64,000 bases of DNA from positions 227,070 to 291,069 of the forward strand of contig CACRXP010000398.1 of the NCBI GenBank assembly GCA_902702965.1, read 5' to 3'. Numbering within the stretch: the stretch's first letter is position 1; each line of letters starts with the position of its first letter. Both the position numbers and the translations under genes were made by a program. Under the pieces are notes generated by a model that was given only the letters and a program-made list of their open reading frames with translations, ran no database searches and had not been told where the DNA came from. Source of the stretch: Spirometra erinaceieuropaei (taxonomy: Eukaryota > Platyhelminthes > Cestoda > Diphyllobothriidea > Diphyllobothriidae). This document shows, piece by piece, positions 12,050-23,668 of this stretch.

Positions 12050-12932
12050 GGTAGGGCTGTAATATTTATTGCAGCATAGAACAATCCCGTGATATATCAG
12101 TCACCTCGGGAGATCCGGTTTTTGAACGACCTTCTTCCCGGCCATCCGAATAAACTGCACCCCGTGTAAACATGACCACTTAAGTAGTATAATTCTTTAA
12201 TCATTGATTTTGATACCCTTATAATATTAATTATATTTCATACAAGACATGCGTAGGAATATTCATTCTTCTACTCATCGGGCAGAAAATTACATCTTCG
12301 AATTCTATACCCGGAAGAAGGATATAAGTCGGTTTTAAAAAACTTCCTTTTCCCGAACAATTTTGATCCCGAGCTGGTGGTGCACTTGCCGACAGGCCTC
12401 CCAAAACTGCACGTCGGCATAACTTATATTTTCTCCAATATATTAAGGGGATACCAATGGGGATTTATAAAATTTAGCAGTGAATTTGAGCTATATCACA
12501 AACTCTTATATCACATGGTATATTACTAAATGCAGAGATGGGATATTTTATGAACTGGCATGTCATGATCCTTAGCAATCTCATGCATAGAAACTTCTTT
12601 AAGGGCTACTTACATCCTTTCTTCAAGTACAGAATTTGAGGTAGAATGTGTGTGTTTATGCATGGAGTTTGTGAAATATATTTTTATACAGTAGGACATT
12701 GGAATTCGATGATAAAATTAGTACTACTGAGGTAATGTTTTCCGCAAAATTTAGGTTTTGCAGGCGACTGGAAATGATTTCGCTGGCATCCTTAAGCAAC
12801 TGAATTGCTGTGGGATTATTCTGCACGATAATGAATACTGCAGGTCGATCTACGTAATCTTTTTGAATCGAAGCCGGATTTCGGAATTTGGGCTAACATT
12901 TCATGAGTTAGCACATCTGCAGTACCTCACGC
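12050..12932. mobile_element. Foldback element copy B, diverged
   Basis: It starts right at the end of copy A (TAGGTAGGGCTG) and runs through the internal blocks CTCATCGGGCAGAAAATTAC and GGATATAAGTCGGTTTTA. It ends with TTTCATGAGTTAGCACATC followed by TGCAGTA near 12932. The order of blocks is that of the family. The left arm and centre are strongly eroded. Confidence 0.65.
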
Positions 12933-13795
12933 GTTGAAAGTTAGGAATGTGAGCCGATTATTGAACAGAAAACCTCTTTATTATAATGCCACTGACAGAT
13001 TACGTACACGAAGCCACTAACAAGGTCACCATAGTAAACCGTGCCATTGATAGTGAAATGTTTTGCCTAGGTAGCGCTGTTTGATCTGTTATGGAAGTAT
13101 GTCCCGAGTACGTTAAATAGTATTGTAAAGCATGCATCGTCATTTACAAGTACTCGACGTACCCATAGGTGTGTAGGTCAGCGTGTCTTATGCAGGCAGT
13201 CAGTATGTTACCCTGCACGCGTTTTGAGTGCAATCTGAGGGGAAAACGGCTTGTGCATATTGATAGACCGTGTGGAAAGCGAAAATTGGAGCCTAACCCA
13301 ATGCATAGTGCTACCACCGCAAAGGAGGCCTAAGGGAAAAGGGATGCAGTAGGAGAGAACAACGATTAAAATAAAACAGAAGCGAAGACAAAAAAAGGAA
13401 ATAGTGGACGGCTTGTAGAGGAGATGCCCTGTCAGATAGCAGTGTCAAGAGCAATCAGATATGCTAGTAGTCCTGCTGTAAAGTTCATCGCTCTCGAACA
13501 CTGCAAATGTCCAGATCCTCCGGACTATGCAAAAACGATCAGTGGCAGTATTTCGTCATCATACCCATAGAAGCCATCGCTTGCCGGTAAGCTAAATAAA
13601 TAATAAATAGATAACTTTGCTGAAAGACCCTTGGGGTTTCCCGTCATAGCAGGTATATATAAATTTTCAAGTAGATTTTAGGGCAATTAGATAGATTCTG
13701 TACATTATTCAAATGTCGGTTGTAGAATAAGTAGACAGTGTTAGGTCAATACATGCAACCCACTGTTAGAACGTGTATACAACTGACAGCGAATA
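12933..13795. other. No gene recognised
   Basis: Low-complexity and AT-rich stretches with no coding frame of interest. It immediately precedes the Merlin transposase relic, so the left terminus of that transposon may lie here, but I could not define inverted repeats. Confidence 0.4.
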
Positions 13796-14720
13796 ATGTT
13801 TCATATGAACAAATCAGCGAGTCAGAAAAGTCAGGCAAACACTAGCGCAAAATTATATTTTTTTCTGCATGTTTTAGGGTTGATGAATGGATCAGGAAAT
13901 CACACCGGCAAACACCGACATGTGGAACAAAGTTCAGAACACAAGCGCATAAAAAGGTATATACGGTCGCCGGCAGTGATTGAGTACTGTCAAGAGAAGC
14001 GTACCATCGCGCGTCAAATGATTTGCATCTGTGGAAAACCAGTGCATGTCAAAACCTTTCGTAAACCAACTGATGGTGTGGCATTTCGCTGTCCCAAATG
14101 CAGAAAACCGAACTCCACAAGCAATCGATCTATCTTTTACTATAGTCGACTTCCAATATCGGCAATACTAAGAATTATACAAGACTTCGTTTGGGACACA
14201 CCGGGGGCAGAATGTGCAGGTAAGATTGGCATATCGCGTATAACAGGAATCTTATGATACGCCGTGTGCAGAAATGTGTGCTCCAATGGCCTTCGTCGAG
14301 AAATTACCCAAGTAGGTGATGAGGACGTAGAGGTCCAGATGAACGAAGCCGTGGCCAGGCAAAGAAAATAAAACGTCTGACGCTGAAAATGGCAGAGCTA
14401 GGTGATCGCTATATACAATACTGCCCGTAAAAGAGCAGGTTTTGAGCAAATTAATAGCCAAAGTGCGGCCTCATCCACTAAAATCATCCGGAAATGGGTT
14501 GTACCCGGAAGTGTCGTCGTAACCGGATGAGTGGAAGGGCTACTCTCCACTTGTGGCAATGGGCTACACGTACTTCATAGTAAAGTACTCAAAAAACTGT
14601 GGCAAATTGGAGTCGGTTAAAACGATATCTACCAAGGGAGGCTCTCTGAAGGGAATCAGTCTATGGAAACACCGCGAGGAAGTACAGTATCGCCTGTGGT
14701 ATAAACTAACCCGCGTCGGA
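13796..14720 (+). pseudogene. Merlin-type (ISXO2-like) transposase relic
   Basis: The open frame at 13796-14257 carries a zinc ribbon, CICGKP...FRCPKCRKPNSTSNRSIF, followed by YYSRLPISAILRI. This is the conserved N-terminal half of Merlin/IS1016-like transposases. After frame changes, the DDE region is still legible: DEDVEVQMNEAVARQRK near 14310-14368, and PGSVVVTG then, one frame over, DEWKGYSPLVAMGYTYFIVK at about 14500-14590. The family motif has Asp in the first block, where this copy has Asn, so a catalytic residue is also lost. At least two frameshifts plus a stop show the copy is dead. Terminal inverted repeats were not identified. Confidence 0.8.
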
Positions 14721-16685
14721 ATTCTATAGGCATGGGAGACATTCTTGCAGCACATAGCAGCCTTCTACCTGGTAAACGATGGTTGTGGCGATGGACCTGA
14801 GGAAAGCCGTAGAAAATAGTCCGTAGGTAGACCGTAAAATGTCAGTAATAGAACATTTCCTCACGTACTTCATTAATCCCTTGTCAGAAAGCCACTGACA
14901 ACCGCCGGATATCAACGATTAACCATAACTTCCCCGATAGAATAGTACGAAGTGAACGTCGTCGGCCGTGACCCAACGGGACATCGCCTTTCGGTTACTC
15001 GGTAGGCCAGTATGCAAAATATGTACCCCGTTCATTCAGTCTGCGGTAGGCAGAAACCCATGCTCAAACAACGACTGAGGACTGCGGGTATTTTTTATGT
15101 AAATTTTTCCGATGAAACTGTCTGCATTCTATTTGACGTAAATAATCAGTAAAACACCCAGCTCTATATCTGTCTGTTCAGTGTAGCCCGGTGGGCGTGA
15201 GTAGTGTCGTACATAAACCTGAAAGTCATAGCAGTTTAGTAACGCACTGGAAACTATGGATAGGGGAACGTGGTGTGGGCTTATAGTAGGCGTTCCGTTG
15301 TAAGACGCTGGAAACATTTTCCACAGCGTAGGCGTTGAAATAGTTACATGGCTGTGTTCGCTCGTTGTTGAAGGAGATGTTATGTAAACCAATGGACCCG
15401 TACGACTTTATTCTTCGAGATCCAACCGCAGTCTTGGCACGTGTGGCACGGATGCTGTTAAGATGGGAATGCAACTGTTTCAGTTGATCGTATTACTGTA
15501 CCCTGGGATACGTGGAATACGTTTAAGACGTAGTCGTGAGATAGGTAAACTAAAGAAAATGTTAGCAAACCCAATTGGTTGGGGAATGGATGTAGAGGAG
15601 GCAAGCGGAGGGCGTAAACTTGGACCGCAAAGTGAATTGGAAGACGAAACACCTACACACAGAAACCGCTGACTGAGATGAATCAGACCACTGCCAACCG
15701 CTGTCAGTGTCTCCTATTCGAAGGATATGCGAAGGACGTACGAGCGTAATGTCGGCGGAAGTCTTCACGGACTTACCCAACAACCGAGTACTAAAGCCAA
15801 ACCAAATGGAAACGAAGATTATTCAGAAGTCGGAGATGCACGAAGGATGTGGACTACCTGCTCATGAAATGCGTGCGAGTACCGCTTGTCGCCGAGACCG
15901 GGGAGGAGGGGGAGTGTGCGGAAGGATAACATGGGTAACAGACCTGGAAAATGTAAGCAGTCTGCCTTGCAACTAACTGTCTGCAATTATTACTAATATG
16001 AGCAGGAAGTATAAGAAATACTTTGCGGCTCAGATAACTGCGTGAGTTCATTAGACTGGCTATACTACTCGCCTTCAGCGTACAGTATGGAAGACCCATA
16101 TTAAATAAGGGAGCGCTAGCTCCGCAGGCAAAGAACTAGTAAGTAGTCCGCAGTGTCGTGAAAGGAAATAGCAAACGAGTAGGGTGAAGTGTAATATTAC
16201 TGTGATTACGTACGAGTAGAAAGGCAGGACGTGAGCTACGTATTTTTATTTACCCAATGTCATTAACTCATGTAATCCACTCGAATTCATCAGCAGGTGG
16301 TCTGTCCGGTCGGTGTACACAGGGAGTACCCCTGATCGCGAATGACCGGATGCGTTTGCACAGTAAAGTTTTAACTGCAATATTTCACTCCCTGGTGCCT
16401 CTAGACTCAGGTAAAATTTGTAACAAGGATGATTTGTAAATGTACTGTGGAAGGCAGTGAGAACAAAGTATGAAATTGGAATGAAAAAGGGTATTATAGA
16501 ATTGAGTAGCGACTTTGAAGTGCAAACATTGCACACTACTCATGTAGTCCTGTAAGAGATGACACTGGAAGACGCGGAATGTAACCTGTATACTTCAGCT
16601 ACGGAATTCCTACACCACAGCCGCGGCCTAGGAAAGAACACTGAGACACCTTCACCAACGATTGTGAGCGCTAATGCGGCAGGAG
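14721..16685. other. No gene recognised
   Basis: Many short overlapping open frames on both strands but no recognisable domain, no splice-consistent exon and no match to the repeat families elsewhere in the window. The part next to 14720 may still belong to the Merlin copy. Confidence 0.45.
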
Positions 16686-17166
16686 TCGTGGCCAAAACGT
16701 GGGGTAAGGCACTACTGCTGCCACCACAACTACTGTGATTCGTATATACTTACCAGTGGGATGGGATTCTAATCGTATTGAAATGGCGCCTCCTAAAACT
16801 GGTATACCTAGAAATAAGAAGGCAATTAGTAATACGGAACCCACTAGTAATATTGTCTGTTTTGCCAATAATATCAAACGTAAGCGAGAAAGAAATGATC
16901 CTACTAGTATGTCTACTATCGGTAGCTCCGAAATTAATTACAACTACTACTACTGCTACTAAGAGTGGTATTTCTATTGCCGTTAATACCGCCGGCGATG
17001 CTAATACTACTATCACTACTAGTAATAATACGGGTACTGTCGCCTGCATAAGTGATAATACCACTAAAAAGTTCACTGCTACTTACGGTAGGTATATTGC
17101 GGCGGATTTTATGATCACCAAAAATGCACTGCTGTTGTCATCCGCAGTTTTGATTTCACACAAGTA
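16686..17166. repeat. Degenerate ACT/AGT triplet repeat
   Basis: Dense but imperfect ACT, AAT and ACC triplets, for example CAACTACTACTACTGCTACT near 16941. Open frames here translate to low-complexity Thr/Val/Ile-rich strings that mirror one another on both strands, which indicates an old microsatellite and not a gene. Confidence 0.7.
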
Positions 17167-17356
17167 AACTATTGCCACTAAAAATGCATAGGATTAGTAC
17201 ATATATGCACGCATAGGGCGTTTAATTTGGATGGGGAATTTTCTTTGCAAGCATTCTTCACATAGATTTGCCAGCCAGTTCGACGCTGGCAAAACAAGTA
17301 CTAATACCAATGAGACTGCGTCCACGGAAAATTAATCGGCGATTAGCACTGAGATT

Positions 17357-18340
17357 CGCCAACAACTGTTAACCAGTGAAGAAGGAGACAGGATCGTTGG
17401 GACAGGAGCTTTATTAGCCTGACTTCCGGATTCCTGCTCGAACCCACCATCAGAGACAAAAGCAGATACGGGTGGTTCATGCACAAGGCGCTGCAGTATT
17501 TATAGGGCGCAATCGTCATGCTACCGCCTACCTATGAATATTCACGCCCCCCCTTCATCAGTGATCGTTGCACGTGGTGTGATGACTGTTTAATGGCCGA
17601 CATTCGCGTCGTTAATTGCCGCAATTTCATCACGTACGTTGGATGCTGGTGTGATGATGGCTCGACCATCGGACGCACTGCCCCTGGTGTTGGGCAAAGT
17701 GTTCGTCTGCGCGCTCCCCGAGGGGCTAGTGACTCCGCCTAGGCGAAGTATTAGCAACGCGTATGGAAGGGGAAGATCAGTACACTTGTTAATGGACTGG
17801 GGGCCAGTAAACCATGACTCAAGCAGCTCACGGATCACGCGGTTGTCACCTCTTGCGAGAATTTCGGCCTCGTCGAATGTGAATGTGTGGCCGGATCTCG
17901 TCGAATGAGCCGCAACTTGAGAGCTAGCGTCATTACTCCGCACCGCTGCAGTGTGTTCGGCCATTCGCGTTCGGAGCTGTCTTCCAGTTTCTCCGACGTA
18001 GTTGCTTCGTCCGCAATTGCACCAGATCCGATAAACGACTCCAGACGTTTCTTGTCGTGACAGCGGGGCTTTCGGTTTCATTACCTGACACCTGGTGGTT
18101 GCCTCCGGTCTGTGTGCATCTCCAACCCCAAGTGGTGCGAGCAGGCGGCCAAAAGCTTCCGAAACGTTCTTGACATACGGAAGCGCTCGCCAATATTTTG
18201 TGTCCCTGTGGTTAGGCCTTTCGTCCCTTTTGCGTATGCACCGGGTGACGAAGTTTCGCGGGTAGCCATTGCTTTGAAGACCCGTCTAAGGTATTGTAGT
18301 TCGGCAATCTGGTCTTCCGGTTCACTACAATACCTCCGCC
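17357..18340 (-). mobile_element. Penelope-like element, 5'-truncated (C-terminal half and 3' end)
   Basis: The minus strand holds the linker and GIY-YIG end of a Penelope-like element, then a ~200 base 3' region. That region includes CTGATGGTGGG and an AATAAA (about 17415-17420, read on -), and stops near 17360. The reverse transcriptase palm is absent: homology begins abruptly at about 18335, right beside foldback element C. Related termini occur at 37309-37486, 56496-57175 and 61740-62480. Confidence 0.85.
17593..18335 (-). pseudogene. Penelope-like element GIY-YIG endonuclease region
   Basis: On the minus strand, YLRRVFKA is followed by a one-base frame change and then NFVTRCIRKRDERP, the typical linker after the RT thumb. 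The frame then stays open to the stop. The nuclease domain reads GVVYRIWCNCGRSNYVGETG, with the GIY-like VYRI and the YVGETG strand plus an Arg-rich helix (RQLRTRMAEH). Further on come HSTRSGH, a Glu (FDEAEILARGDNR) and an RELLESWF helix ahead of a Ser-Ile-Asn-Lys stretch, as in PLE nucleases. The only in-frame ATG (18081) is internal, so the start is not meaningful. Truncated, hence not functional alone. Confidence 0.85.
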
Positions 18341-18882
18341 GTAATTAGCATGCACCTTTCACATCGATCTGCGGTAGTCTTATAAAGTCAAGTATATTTT
18401 TGCAGAAAACATGCGCAAAATATGCTTTCTTTGACTCGTTTGGTAGAAAATCACATTTTCTTTACATTTATATCCCAGAAATGTTATCTGTCGGTTTCAA
18501 AAAGTTTTTAATTATGGGATTTTGAAAACTGTGCAATATCCATACATACAGCATCGCACATGTCCGTTTGCCAATGCTCCTCATGAAATGTACAAAGTAG
18601 GCCGCATTCATTGCAAAATTTTAGGATTTCTATATGATACCTTCTTAAAGGCATAGAGAAATATATGATGTTCATTACGCAGAAAGTATGCACCTTGTAG
18701 ACTGCAGTCGCTGAACGCTAATGCAACGGCTGGTCTGGCGAAAAATTATTCGGGAAGGGGAAAATGTTTTCGAGACGTAAATACACATTTTCTTTGGGTA
18801 TAAAATATGAAAACAGCGTGATTTTCCACCATGGAATAAAAACATACTTTTGTGCATATTTTCTATAAAATGTGTTTGAATT

Positions 18883-19608
18883 TTAATCCCGGAACACCGA
18901 CATTTGTCTTACCAAGAACGTTGCCGGCTTACAGGCCTCGATCCTTTATGGTTCCGTAGATTACAAAAGGGACTATTTTTGCTATTTAAACTCTTATATA
19001 ATCACACATTTAACCCACTCACCTCTTTAAGACATCATATCCACCCACGACGTAACAGTCACCGTGAGGTCTTCTTATTTCTGCCTCTGGCACGTGCTGT
19101 TAAATATCGTCGGTTTTTTTCTGTAAATGCAATTGCTATTTGGAATAAACTACCCATGAGTGTGAAAACTCTGCAAAATTGTCCTTTATTTAAGAGAACT
19201 ATTACTCGATTTTTGCATTCAGAAAAGCTCCCACAAATTGTGGGTGCTGAATCTACTGATCGACTGTACCGTAGCGATGGCGTTTGTGGTCTCTGAACAC
19301 TATGGCCGGTCTCACCAGCTGTTCCTCAACGCCTCTACTTTGACTATCCCCAACTTCATGAAAGGAATTTGACGTACGATAATCTCTGATACCGTGCAAC
19401 CTCCCCCCTTCTTGACGGTCGATATTCTACCAGCGCCGGCAGTTTTTTCTCCTGAGCCCTTCAAACCACAAAAACCACCATCAACTATATTTTTATCCCT
19501 TAGGCTCAGGAGTTTTTTTCACTGCTGGTCGGATTTGTGTTTAATCGCTCCCCTTGACAATGCCTGTAAACTGGCATTAAATAAAATTTATTTATTTATT
19601 TATTTATA
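18883..19608 (+). mobile_element. LINE family 1, severely 5'-truncated copy
   Basis: It is nearly identical to the reverse complement of about 1-560, covering the last ~150 RT residues, the 3' UTR and an (ATTT)n tail. It interrupts foldback element C. The 5' junction GAATTTTA is shared by the target and by the LINE itself, which suggests a microhomology-guided 5' truncation. The 3' end carries the AATGCC/GGCATT hairpin (19559-19578). Confidence 0.92.
18904..19296 (+). pseudogene. C-terminal fragment of LINE family 1 RT (intact at the Trp codon lost in the first copy)
   Basis: The frame begins inside YQERCRLTGLDPLWFRRLQ and continues to WNKLPMSVKTLQ and the stop. It keeps TGG where the copy at 490-492 has TGA. 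The remaining differences are a handful of substitutions, so the two copies are of similar, fairly recent age. No start codon context of its own exists, as the piece is a truncation product. Confidence 0.88.
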
Positions 19609-19992
19609 AGACCGCCGAAATCGATGTGAAAAACGCATGATATTTAAGTAGCCATTCTTCACCGAGTGTGGTTTCCGCGGGAGGTCGAAAACAAGTTCGT
19701 TCAAAAGCCGACATCCTGGCGAGTCCGAAATACTATAGGATTGTTCCGTATGATAATCAGTAGTACAACGGCACTTAAGTAATCCTTCCTAGTCGAAAAC
19801 ACTTCAGAATTTCGGCCAACATCTCATGAGATCTGTCACGCCCTGCATGAATACAAAGGCAATCCCGGTAGACCGAAGGGTTGGTAAAGTTAACCGACGA
19901 ATTACCGTTATACGTTGCTGAACTTTTGCTTCTATGCGTCGACCGGTATTAAGGCAACTGTACATTCTCTTAAGTCATAGGTTAATGACATA

Positions 19993-20990
19993 CAGCAGGT
20001 GTGCGAACTCGGGAAATGTTAACTAAGATTTTGAAACGCGTTTTCGTTTCGCAAAGGATTACGTAAGTCGGGTTGTAAAATTAATCATCATGCAGCAAAA
20101 TTTCATAATAAGTCAGTTACCTGGGGATGTTGACTTTCGAACGAACAATTTTTCGGCCGCAGGCAAGAACCACATACTTTAAAAGATGACTATATAAGTG
20201 GCATTGAATATTTCTAATTGATGTTCGATACCATTGAAAATCCAACTGTATTCCATGGAAAACAGGCATGAAAATATTCATTCGTCCACTCAATCGGTAG
20301 AAAATTACGCCTTCTGCCGAATTTGTACTCATACGAAGGGTATAAATCGGTTTTAAAAGAGGTTTCTAATCATGAGATGTCTTAATATCGTGAAATGCCC
20401 GTCCACAAGGCATCATGTCTCTGCAGTTAGTAATGTTGCTTGTAAAGTTTACGATATGATTCAAGTCAACTGCTAAATTTAATGAACCCCTAATGGTTTT
20501 CTCTTTATACCATAGAGGAATGTATGATGTTCCGCACGCAGAAAATGTATGATTTGTAGGTTCTAAACCCTGAATGCAAGCGTAACCGCAGGGCGGGCTC
20601 AAAATTATTCGAGAATTGGAAGAGGTTTAGAAAACCAAATCATACCCTTCCTTCGAGAATAAAATTGAAAGAAGACTTTCTTTTCTGCGGAATGAGTGAA
20701 AGAATGAATAAGTTCACGCATGTTTCCCATGAAATAGAATTGAATTGGCAAGATCATCGAAAGGCAACGAGAAAAAATCATGCTACATAATTAGTCGCTT
20801 TTTTGCGAAATGTCGGTTTTGCATACGGCAGGAAAGATGTTCCTTCGAAAGCCAGCATCCCGCGGTAAATGAATTATTACGTGATTACGCTACGTGATTA
20901 TTAGGTTCAAAACCCTACTTAAGTAATCTTTTTGAAACGAAAACACATTTCAGAAATCCGGTTAACATTTCACCAGTTAGCACACTGACT
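19993..20990. mobile_element. Foldback element copy D
   Basis: TA at 19991-19992 precedes CAGCAGGTGTGCGAACTC. The left arm holds GCGTTTTCGTTTCGCAAAGG and CTTTCGAACGAACAATTT. The right arm holds the inverse blocks GTTCCTTCGAAAGCCAGCAT and GAAACGAAAACACATTTC. It ends near 20985 in ACCAGTTAGCACACTG. About 1.0 kb, as expected for the family, with no transposase. Confidence 0.82.
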
Positions 20991-21059
20991 CATATTACTG
21001 ACTCATATCACTGAATGATATTACTAAGAATGTCACTGTTACCTTTATCTGCCGAACAG

Positions 21060-21745
21060 CAAATAGCAGAAGTAATGGTTAAGACTAATACTGTTAGTAA
21101 TAACAGTATAAATAAGCTAGGAATACGCCTACAGAAATGGCGTGTGGAAGTGTTTGGTTAGATCGGGGCTGCTGTCGATAGTGAAAACGCAGGCTTTACT
21201 TCCACTATTGAAATGCCTGCGCCGAACAAGCCTACTGCAAGTCCTACCGGGTGTAAGGCAATGCCGGTACTACCACTTCTGTAAAACGTACTGTGCTAGT
21301 CCCCACTCGAAAACGTGTGTCTGCTGCATAAACCACGATAAATGTAAGGTTTGTGTACCTGGCTAACAATCGAAGTAATACAGCAGGACAGTGGTCTGCA
21401 TATGGAAAAGCAGTCCCTCCATCAGCGATTTTCGTCTACGCAGGCAGTACCGATAGCACTACCGGAAGATGTTGCAAGCACAATCAGTTTAAGATATGCC
21501 ACTGCAGATCCTGCCGCTTTTGGCACTGTCCTAGCGCAAGTAAGACGTAGGCTATGTGGACTGATACGTCTACGACTACCAAAAATGCTACCGCGAGTGC
21601 GCATAAGATGGCTTGTGTACCGAAGTTAACGTCGACTCATCATTCTGTAGAACGCCTGATGGCGATGTGTAGTCCCCTACTACTGTTACGACAACCGTTA
21701 CTGTCGCCAATACTCACACCTCTTAAAGGTCAACTGTAAATATTA
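21060..21745. repeat. Degenerate ACT-triplet region
   Basis: Imperfect ACT/ACC/AGT triplets start directly after foldback copy D. Overlapping open frames (21351-21629 and others) are low-complexity by-products. A Cys-rich frame at about 21290-21366 reads CINHDKCKVC but has no partner exon or domain that I recognise. Confidence 0.5.
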
Positions 21746-22427
21746 CGAACAGTTAACCAACAAGTGGAAAAATAACTGATACTGTTGCTGCGAGAGATAA
21801 TACTTTACGAGATTAAAATTGAAACAACTAGTTATTTTCTTCATGTAAGTACCTTTGCCGATCGCAGGCAAATTGTCCATCCTCTGGTAAGTGAATAATT
21901 TGACATTGGGAATCGAAATAGTAAACCCAGTACTAAATTTCAAGTCACACATCTGTCCAAACTAAGTGTGTCTAGCGCAACCTGTTTAATTTACGTCAGC
22001 GGCATTTCCGCCTAGGTTGGGGGGTTACGTCGGGAGACAACATGTCCATGGGAATGTCTGCAGTGGACAGCGTACAGTACCCGTTATCCACTATATGCCC
22101 TCAGACATGCGGCGGCCACCCCAATCCCCCGTAGTCTTTGTTCTCGCGGTCGCAAAGCTCTTACAGTAAGGTTTCCGCTGGCACCAAAAGGCCGCGGTAG
22201 GTAGGGTCTAAATGCAGACACCCACTCAAGGGTCTTCATGCCTGACCCTGCGTGACATCGAAGTATTCGTAATGTTGCGACAACTGTTTCCACAGCCTCA
22301 CTCGGTGTCTTATGCCTGCATGCTCCCCTCCCCCACCCCATCGGACCATTAATCATGTTCACAGTTTCAAGCTAAACAAAGCCCTCGAGTTTTCTGACTG
22401 GCCTGAACTTACCACCATGCGAGGGCG
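21746..22427. other. No gene recognised; possibly leader of the following LINE
   Basis: A foldback-like fragment is not evident. The GC-rich part from about 22000 sits directly upstream of the family 3 LINE and could be its 5' UTR, but there is no second full-length copy in the window to define the start. Confidence 0.4.
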
Positions 22428-22512
22428 GTGTTGGCCTTGGACGGCGCCTCTTCGACCGGCTCCAGTCAAGAGATGACTGCCGGCCCACTATCAGGACAAT
22501 GTGCGAAAAACT

Positions 22513-22582
22513 CGCCGCAAGTGGGATTCGAACCCATGTCCAGTCGTACGGTGACCAGCGACATGACCGCTAGACTATCGGC
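22513..22582 (-). repeat. tRNA-like sequence (A and B box) antisense to LINE family 3 leader
   Basis: On the minus strand, an A-box-like GATAGTCTAGCGGTC lies about 30 bases before a perfect B box GGGTTCGAATCCC. The outer ends pair as CGCCG/CGGCG, so the outline of a tRNA cloverleaf is present. The anticodon arm does not fold cleanly and the acceptor stem is imperfect, so I call it a tRNA-derived (SINE-type) head and not a functional tRNA. Confidence 0.6.
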
Positions 22583-22643
22583 GCACGCCCAGCCGACTGA
22601 AATAAATAATGGAGTAAACATTATTCGTAGTACAAACGACACT

Positions 22644-23668
22644 ATGTATGAAGGAAAGTCAATTGAGAAGGCCTTGCCACCTAGGATTAGCGCTCGCTCT
22701 CTTTATAGTTGCAACCAGGGGCCCGCAAAGCGTGCTAAAAGCGTTATCACAGCAAAACCTGTTAGTTACGAGGACGAGCCATGCACTGGATGCTCATTTA
22801 TTCTGCTGAAAGTTCAAAAACTCGAAAAAGAGTTGACTGCTTTAAGGGAACTCGTGCAAGCGAACGATAGTGTGCAAAACGCGGTGAATAGCGCTAAAGT
22901 TAGCAAGAAAAAGGGAAAGAGCAAAACTCTAAAACAACCAAAGAACAAAGCATGTGGAAAACCTCTGTGCAAGAGTGCCGATACCCAGGACGATGGGAAA
23001 ATAGCAACGGAGTCTCTTGTTTCTATGGGAGACAACCCAAGCGAGCCATCAACTTCTCTCAGCCATTCTGCGTGTTCAATAGGACTCTCAGTTGGAAGTG
23101 AGGAAACAAGCTCATGGCAAGATGGAAAGGGTAAGCGCCACAACGGGAGTATAGAACCCCAGACGACTCCGGTGGATCTTCTGAGACCTTCAGCTGACCC
23201 CTTGATCGTCAGCACTGCGTAGTCGTCCAGGGTCTATCGGAGTCGGATGCTCCTACCCCGAAGGAGAGGATCTCCGCTGACCTTAATATGCTTCAACACC
23301 TACTGAACGAAATGCTCAATTCGAATGAAAAGATAACCATTCGCGCAGCCTTCAGGATCGGAAAGAAGGTGAGCGAACAATCAGAAACTGTGCGGCCACG
23401 ACCTCTGAAAATTGTTTTGAACAGTAAAGAGGGAGCTAGCTTACTTCTGTCCAGGAAAAGCAGCCTCCGAAACTTTCACAAGGAAGTTTTTTTTCAGCCG
23501 GACTATTCTCCAGCGGAACGTCTGAAACGCCGCGAATTGGTAACGGAGTTGAAGAGGAGACTTGCAGCGGGAGAGAGCAACTTGGCCATTTTCAGGGGAC
23601 GAGTAATACAGAGGAACGCGATGTTGTTTTGGAACCAGCCAGTCATCATGATGGCGGCAGCAACATAA
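22644..23668 (+). pseudogene. LINE family 3 ORF1 protein, one frameshift
   Basis: The frame from ATG 22644 encodes a basic protein with a Cys pair (CTGC), a coiled-coil-like helix (KVQKLEKELTALRELVQ) and Lys-rich linkers, and reaches a stop at 23220. The continuation lies in another frame: VVVQGLSESDAPTPKER, then ITIRAAFRIGKK, RPRPLKIVL and AERLKRRELVTELKRR. This is the RRM-like plus C-terminal domain layout of CR1/Jockey ORF1 proteins. The frameshift falls between about 23190 and 23218. The open frame extends further upstream to 22428, but that part overlaps an antisense tRNA-like sequence and is probably not coding. Known homologues bind the element RNA. Confidence 0.75.

Larger units (their letters stand above)
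18345..19860. mobile_element. Foldback element copy C, disrupted by a LINE insertion
   Basis: Family blocks run from about 18345 (AGTCTTATAAAGTCAAG; TTTGACTCGTTTGGTAGAAA) to TAAAATGTGTTTGAATTTTA at 18885. They resume at 19606 (TAAGACCGCCGAAATCGATG) and end near 19846 with AACATCTCATGAGATCTGTC. The intervening DNA is a LINE. The left end is cut by the Penelope-like element at 18340. Confidence 0.8.

Noticed and set aside
22513..22582. Functional tRNA gene on minus
   Set aside because: The acceptor stem has mismatches and the anticodon arm does not form; treated as a SINE-type head.
22428..22643. Upstream extension of LINE family 3 ORF1
   Set aside because: Overlaps an antisense tRNA-like sequence and lacks ORF1 features; the ATG at 22644 is preferred.
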